A stretch of 62,000 bases of DNA from Cryptomeria japonica (taxonomy: Eukaryota > Streptophyta > Pinopsida > Cupressales > Cupressaceae). The notes beneath the pieces are model-generated. The model made no database searches, was not told the DNA's origin, and saw nothing but the letters and a program-made list of their open reading frames with translations. This document shows positions 55,954-62,000 of the stretch, in pieces (within the stretch, counting starts at the first letter, position 1; every line of letters starts with the position of its first letter). Both the position numbers and the translations under genes were made by a program. The DNA lies in contig NC_081414.1 in assembly GCF_030272615.1 (NCBI RefSeq), positions 1,427,501 to 1,489,500 on the forward strand, written 5' to 3'.

Positions 55954-55965
55954 TGGTATCAGAGC
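55954..55965 (+). promoter_or_regulatory. E0 primer-binding site
   Basis: TGGTATCAGAGC, the initiator methionine tRNA site, two bases after the LTR end. It fixes the orientation of E0 as plus. Confidence 0.88.
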
Positions 55966-55979
55966 TTGGTGCCTCAAAA

Positions 55980-57200
55980 TAAGTCTAACGGCTTAAGGAA
56001 GATCCCAAATTCGGAATCCATGGAGATGAGTTTGAGGAAAAGAACTTGAAGTAGCACTTGAAAACTATGATTCTAAAAGATTGAAGAACGTGAAGTTGGA
56101 AGATGAGATGAGATCTGCAAAGGAATTCATCCTTACTCTGCAAGAGAGCTTGTCATCTGCACAAGACAAAAGGAAAGAACTTTGTGATCAATTATAAAAT
56201 TAGGATGATGAAGAGAAGAATGCTTTAAAGAAACTATGTCAGAAGCTAAGTTAGGAAAATGGTGTCATGAAGAATGAAATGAAAGCCCTAACCATGATGA
56301 TGTCCAAGGAGATTGAAGACCAGAAGAAGAATGAAGAAAATCTTGTCAAATCTTTGAAAGATAGATCTAAAGAATACATTAGGTTGGCACATGAGAATGA
56401 TATTTTGAGAACTGAATTAGTACAATCTCAAAACAATGAGCAAGAGTTGGAAAGAATGATGATAGTTCTAAGAAGTGATCTGGATGCTGCAAATGAGTAC
56501 AAAGACAAGTTCAAAGCCAATTCTGCAAAGCTTGATGAGTTATTGAAGAATCAAAGGGACACTGGAGACACTAGAGGTCTTGGATTTGAGCATGGAGAAA
56601 GCTCCAGTACTGCAAACTAGGAGAATCTACTAGACAATCAAAATTACAGGTCACTAGTAAGACAACCCAATGCACATAAATTTAATGGTAGATGCTTTAT
56701 TTGCATTAATTTTGATCATATGGCAAGTCAATGCATAAATAGAGTCAATCAGAATAATAATTCAAGTACCCGTCAGTGTTTCAGTTACAAAAAGTATGGT
56801 CATAGAACAACAGATTGTAGAATGAACATAAAATGTCATGCATGTGGAATGTTTGGACATGTGGCTAATCAATATAGGTCAAGAAATGATCAAGGCTACA
56901 ACAAGGCAATTCTGAAGAACAATGTCACATGTTATGCATGCAACAAAGTAGGACATTGCTAAATTTTGCAGAAGCAAGAACCTACCGGCAGGAAATGACA
57001 AATCCAATGAGAAGGGAAAACAAAAGGTTGATGATATCTAGAAGGAGAGTGAGAAGAAGTGGATTAGAAAGTCTATGGATCAACAGGCTGAAGCATATAC
57101 CCTTTTTACTCAACCAACAGAGCAGAATGTTCCTGCACCGACAGGAAACTCATCTGGTAACTAAGGCATTAGCCTTAGGGGAGGCAAATTGATGACAAAT
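55980..57200 (+). pseudogene. E0 gag-like protein: coiled coil plus four zinc knuckles
   Basis: After a short start-like segment with a stop (about 56050), a long Glu/Lys/Gln/Leu-rich coiled coil runs to about 56620 (for example KNEENLVKSLKDRSKEYIRL). Four knuckles follow: CFICINFDHMASQC (56693-56734), CFSYKKYGHRTTDC (about 56777-56818), CHACGMFGHVANQY (last Cys lost), and CYACNKVGHC (about 56931). Cys-to-Tyr losses and stops show decay. The usual copia capsid part seems missing, so E0 is deleted or an unusual family. No protease or RT follows. Confidence 0.7.
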
Positions 57201-57379
57201 CTTGCATTACCCCTGGTAGTGGTCTGAAAGCATGTTTCAGACATTAGAGTTTCAATCTAAAGATTCACTAACGTAGATATGATGGCTCTTGGATCCGGTA
57301 TGATATGTCAACAAGCATTTATGTTAATGAGGAATTAGGGTTTCACGGGTTTAAAGGCAAAAGTGATTCATTTTTTTGA

Positions 57380-58465
57380 AGGCAATTCAAAGTGATCCTG
57401 AGCATTTCCAGGTGAATTCCAGTACATTCAGAGTGAATTTTCAAGAGCTTTCCATCGACGAAGATTCTAAGGTATTTCTCAGTTTTCAAGCTACCTTTTT
57501 CAAAATTGCAATGGCTTCTGGATCTTCTCCTGCTCCGGCAGATGTTGTTGTTTCTATTGTGGTTGATATCAAGGATCATTCATGCCCAATATTTAAGAAA
57601 TACCCTCAGATTATGAAGGTTGTGATTTAGTTGACGCATTTTCTAAAGTTTCTGATGACGTTCTTTATGTTGAGGATGTCAGAGCATACAATCACTGCAC
57701 TTTGGAGGATTTGGGTTCATCTAAGATAAAGACTATGCATATGACAACATTGTTGGATAAGAATGGTGTAATCAAACCGGAATTCAAACACTTGAAGGAT
57801 CAAGGTTTGAATGATCAAGGGTTTATAGACATTTTGGAGATGTTTGAATTTGATGATAAAATCATCCGGTATGTGTTGAGTCATGTTCATGGTGAGTTTA
57901 TGTGGCTAGACTGGCCTCATAAAATCACTAAGGATGCCATTTGGGCAATTATCAATTTGCCCTAGGTTGGTCAGAGACCAGATAAGAAGAAAATCTCTAA
58001 CAATGAAGTCACCAAGCTAACCAGTGCTACATTTGACAATCGGTCTATGAGGATTAGCACAACCAGAGATAAGGACATGCAAGTTGTCGGCATGGTTATT
58101 GGGTATAAGGTAACTCAATCTAATCAGTTGAACTCTGTTTCTAGTTCTTGTATATACTGTGCTCATAAGATGATCAAGGAATTTATGAAAAATATGATCT
58201 TTTCCAGTGGATGTGTGATAAATTATTTTTGAATCTTGGAAAAATCAAGGGTGAGAAGAAGGATGTATTTTGGTATAGAAATTTTGTTGTTTGTCTGATG
58301 TTATTCTTTATCAATGAGACCCCGAGATCCAGAAAAAGGCAATGGGCCTTTAACATTCCAGTAGGGAAACAAATCAAGGATGCCTTAAGAAACCTAGGAC
58401 AAGACAAAGAATCCACCTTATGGGGATATTTCAAGGCTTTTCAGAAGGAAATGAAACAAAGGTAA
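57380..58465 (+). pseudogene. Unrecognised retroelement-type reading frame
   Basis: I do not recognise the family. From 57512 the frame reads MASGSSPAPADVVVSIVVDI and IFKKYPQIMKVV, then shifts at about 57625. It continues in another frame to 57965 (TTLLDKNGVIKPEFKHLKDQ; YVLSHVHGEFMWLDWPHKI). After a TAG it continues MRISTTRDKDMQVVGMVIGY, and after further breaks reaches RKRQWAFNIPVGKQIKDALR, ending at 58465. The pieces have protein-like composition in a consistent order, so this was once one protein of about 350 residues. Its place after the E0 gag remnant suggests an extra ORF of a retroelement. Confidence 0.5.
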
Positions 58466-59805
58466 AGGGTACCAAAACACATTATAGATAAGTATTCTAC
58501 TTAAATTTGTTTTATGGTTAATGTCCAACCCAACAATAAGAATAATAACTCTAGTTGAAGTCTCAACCTGAAGTTTGGGCATTCACTTGGTAAAGTCACT
58601 ATTTTCATAGCTAGCGTTCATTTGATTGTTAACCCAAGGACGTAGTACTTGAAATGGGTTTGCACTATATATGCACTAAGTTCCTGCAATAGCTACTCTG
58701 CATTACTACAACAACTAACATTATGCAGAAAAGATAAGCAAGAATTGAAACTATTGAAAGGCTACAGTAAAACTTTTGCATTAACATAAATTCATTCAAG
58801 CAATACTGGCTAAGTTCAATGCTGATAAATAGAAATTACTCTATTTTGGTTTGATTGCAGGAACAGTCAGTGGATCTATTTCCAATGGTTGCAGGAACAG
58901 TCAATGCAAGAACGTCTACTACAACTAAAGAAGAAAACTAATCTTAAAAAAGGCACCAGAACACTCACCAAGTGGGCCCCCTTGGATGAGTGATTCGAGG
59001 CTTCCCAAAAACAACTTTAAGTGCTCAAAATAATATATTTTTATTCATTGTTCTTCGGAAGTCATTACATGATTCAACATAAAAAGAAACTCAAAACACT
59101 ATAACTTTATTTCCAAAATCCTCTACTCTACTTTCTCTCTTTTCTATCCAACCTCAAAAAAGAGATAAAGACCTTTATTTAAAAGAAAATAACTACTTCC
59201 TATTACACAGATCACACCAATTAAAAGAAGCGGATAACTAATCAAGAAAGGAAACAGACGGAGTTAAGTCGCTGATAATGTTGATCTAAACTGTACCACA
59301 GTCATAACACATCATGGCAGTGTTTTCAACACTAATGTCTACTTTGAGTAAGACATCAATAAACTTTGTGCAATTACTTTTCCTCTGTCGTTCCTTACGC
59401 TCATCAGCATTTCTGTTGATTTGATCTTTCAGTCCCTCCTGGAATGTCTCCTACTGCAACTAGCATGACAAGAGAGCCTTCCTAATAACATCAATTTATT
59501 CCTGCAATCTCAAAAAGAAAGAACATACAAGAACATATACATCTATTTTAATTAATCAAAATATCTATTAATTTTACACATGATATTGCCTAAACAATCT
59601 GCATGGCAACAAGAATGAATAACATGGCTGAAGGAATAAACTGACAAAGACAAAACATGATTTAATAGGTTTAGGCTAACATCTAAAATACATATAGTAA
59701 AATTTCGATACATCATTACTATTATGTAAATCAAAATATGACAAAATCTTAAGAGTTGTAAGGATAAAAATATGCTAATGTCTCAACTCATCATGCCCCC
59801 CAACT
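58466..59805. other. Non-coding DNA
   Basis: No gene or clear repeat seen. A short duplication GCAGGAACAGTCA occurs twice near 58857-58902. The rest is AT-rich and featureless. Confidence 0.5.
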
Positions 59806-61760
59806 TTAAGGTCTTGTTGATCCTTCAACAAGAGGAAAATTCCTAATTTTGGCACTAACTCTTAAGTCACCAACGGTTCCTTGACATGTTCCTCCTGAAG
59901 GCAGATTCCAATAAAACCTCTTCATCTTTTCTAATCTAGACCATTTGGCCTCCTCTGTAGCTGTGTCATAAGGGGGATCTGTAACTTTACATCCCAACAA
60001 TGGCCACATAAGTATAGGGGGTTGAAAGATCAAAGGTAACCAATTATTGGTTTTCATCCTGCCCAGTTGGATATATTTAGGGGCTCTTTGTATAGCTACA
60101 TGAAAATTTGGCAGTGAATGAGGTTCTCCTTGTTTCAATTCTTCTGGCAAATTATTCCAGCATTGAGTTAGGCCTTCAATTGTAGTTGCACTTTCATTTT
60201 GAACTAAATCCTCATATGCTTGGAATATTTCTTTCCTCATTGGCAACACTTGATTCCTCACATCTTACCTTACCAATAGCTTATGCCATTCATAATAGAG
60301 AACTCTTGGTTCTTTTTCTTCTTTCCTGAATGGTAATGGACAATCAAATTCAACATCCCTATGTGTTCTGGCTTGTGCTCCCATGCTGATCTCGTTTTGA
60401 ATCCATGACATTAAGGCTTTTATATGGATATCCCCAATGTATAACAAGGGATTCCACTCACTATCGAAAGTTACAACATAGTTATGCAAGTAAAGCTCAC
60501 ACAATAATTTTTTTTATAGCTGTTGGGGAAGTCTGATAGGCATCATCAAATTCCTCAGGGGTTTAGAAAGAAGGGCTAAGGTCCCTGACAATGCGGTTTA
60601 ATTTAAAATTTAAATACCACTCTTTCAAATGCAAAGCATAAACTCTTGGCGATGCCCTACATTGCATTAACTTCGGGACCATATCAGTGATTGTATCAAC
60701 TTTGACTTCTAATTCTTCAATTTTATTATCTCTTTTTTTTAATTTTCTTTTGTTGTTTGTCAATAATCCCTTGTAATCTAGCCCTTTCTATCTCCCACTG
60801 CCTATAAAATGTTAATGCAATAGATAAACTGCTGAGAGATGATGAAGGTCTAATAGTTGTTACCTTTGGACGTGGAATTTCTTCAACAGGTTCCTCAAGT
60901 TGTCTTGCCACATATGCTAGACTTGAGAGTCTGTCAACATCATCCTCCTTTTGAATTTCAACCTCTGTTGGACTCTCTTCTTCTGATGCTTCTACTGAAA
61001 TAATCTTTGTTGCATCACTTACTGGACAAACTTTTTGGGTAGTACTCCTAGTTCTTCTTACATAAACCTTTGGAGTGGTTGCACGAACGGTTTCTACATG
61101 CGGCTTTGCTACAAGAGTTTTTCTCTTCGGTCTACGCCTCTTAGCTAAAAGAAACTTGAATTTCCTGTGGCTGAACCATAGGTTCATCTTCTGCATTGAT
61201 TCCTTCGAATTCCTTCCCTTTTCTTTTAGAAGATGTTGATTCCCTTTAAAAAGAAGTGGAGGGATGCTCCACATTTGTCTCAACCATCTCTTCCTTCGTA
61301 ATAGTCACAGCTCCTTCAGCGATGAACAATTCATTCTCTGCAAAAATTATGGGAGAAGAGGGTTCTTCCATTTCCTCCTTTTCAACTTCTATCTCATCTA
61401 CAACAGGAGCATCTTCAACCCTAAACTGCGACATGTCTTCAAATACCCCCCATTCCATTTATGAAACATCCCTAAGAGAACATTCTACCAGCAATTTTAT
61501 CAAACCATGATGGCTGATAGAACGATTTCCATTCTTCCGTGTTTCTTTGGCACTTGTGGAAATGAGGTGATATAAAAAATTAGGAACATTCACTCTTCAG
61601 CCATATCGTAAATGTCTAAGCAATTTGAAATGGGGTGAATGTAAATTTGAATACCTCCCTTCACAAGTAATGTACTTCATTACATATAAATTCACTTGAG
61701 GCCACTCTACTGGAAGGGAAACCCTCTTGGTTCTATTGAGTACTATTTTTTAAAGAAAAA
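59806..61760 (-). pseudogene. Unrecognised minus-strand gene, decayed
   Basis: Family not recognised. On the minus strand the pieces occur in order. RVSLPVEWPQVNLYVMKYIT and SPHFKLLRHLRYG (about 61730-61600) are followed by VNVPNFLYHLISTSAKETRK, then MEWGVFEDMSQFRVEDAPVV with an acidic stretch (61458-61250). A basic patch KRRRPKRK (about 61145) could be a nuclear signal. A predicted coiled coil (ARLQGIIDKQQKKIKKK; KLKKRDNKIEELEVKVD) follows, then two folded-looking parts: LYLHNYVVTFDSEWNPLLYI to 60265 and MRKEIFQAYEDLVQNESATT to 59806. Breaks: a one-base shift in an A-run near 60515, a stop at about 60263, others at 61459 and 61245. The order and composition support a former protein of about 600 residues, possibly transposon-associated. 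Confidence 0.5.
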
Positions 61761-62000
61761 ATATAATAAAAATAAAAAAAATAATAATATATGTTTCCAT
61801 AAGCATGAAGACTAATGGATATTTCGGCCAGTAAGCTATGTCGAGCACTGCAGGAGAAGTTTCATCGAAAGAGCGTTTTCATCGACACAGGGCATATAAA
61901 GCGCTAAGCAAAGGTGTTTCGGCAAGAAGTTACCTTCGATGAACGCAAGAAACCGCTCATCGATACCCCATGTTTCATCGAAAAGGTAAAAGCAAAAGGC
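61761..62000. other. Window edge with repeated TTCATCGA words
   Basis: After an A/T-rich run, TTCATCGA or its complement TCGATGAA, with close variants, occurs about six times between 61855 and 61995. No gene seen; possibly upstream sequence or an LTR of whatever carries the minus-strand gene. Confidence 0.35.

Overview
The window is plant nuclear DNA made almost entirely of transposable elements; no intact host gene is visible. Copia and gypsy LTR retrotransposons, a plant-type F-box remnant, a Helitron Rep/helicase remnant, long AT-rich tracts and CCCTAAA-like degenerate repeats point to a seed plant with a large, repeat-rich genome. The style resembles a conifer, but the sequence alone cannot prove the species.

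Left flank (1-10709): tandemly duplicated LINE-like 3' ends interrupt a decayed Helitron RepHel gene (about 480-5115). Then come a (CTAACA)n tract, an F-box pseudogene (about 6150-7330), LTR-like non-coding DNA, a (TA)n microsatellite (9154-9317), a solo gypsy LTR with perfect target-site duplications (9406-10195) and a field of degenerate telomere-like repeats.

Core (10710-55951): a set of retrotransposons nested inside one another. The names E0-E5 are mine. E0 is a copia-type element (+) whose LTR is split (10710-10944 and 55249-55951). E1, a copia element (+, 10945-55248), sits in that LTR. E1 is interrupted twice: by E2, a non-autonomous gypsy element (+, 13742-21522, duplication GAGAG), and by E3, a copia element (-, 22688-52801, duplication CTTCT). 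E3 contains E4, a chromodomain gypsy element (+, about 28208-51980), whose arrival or later decay deleted part of E3. E5, a Tat-like gypsy element with two RNase H domains (-, 36011-51959, duplication ATCCC), sits in the 3' LTR of E4. Removing each insert rejoins the sequence of its host, which confirms the boundaries.

Most interesting part (36786-41337): between pol and the 3' LTR of E5 lies a gene on the opposite strand. It has its own TATA box, a short first exon, an intron of about 747 bp and a plant mobile domain (PMD) reading frame with a coiled-coil tail. The intron holds ten copies of a GCGTYTRTGT motif and a seven-copy array of small hairpins whose stems covary around a fixed 15-nt loop. 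The same GCGTCTGTGT motif recurs about 20 times in the E5 leader at the other end, in the inverted orientation.

Right flank (55952-62000): E0 leader and gag remnants with CCHC knuckles, an unrecognised retroelement-type reading frame (57380-58465), non-coding DNA, and an unrecognised minus-strand decayed gene (about 59806-61760). Almost every nonsense codon whose parent codon can be guessed is a C-to-T or G-to-A change, as expected for heavily methylated, silenced elements.
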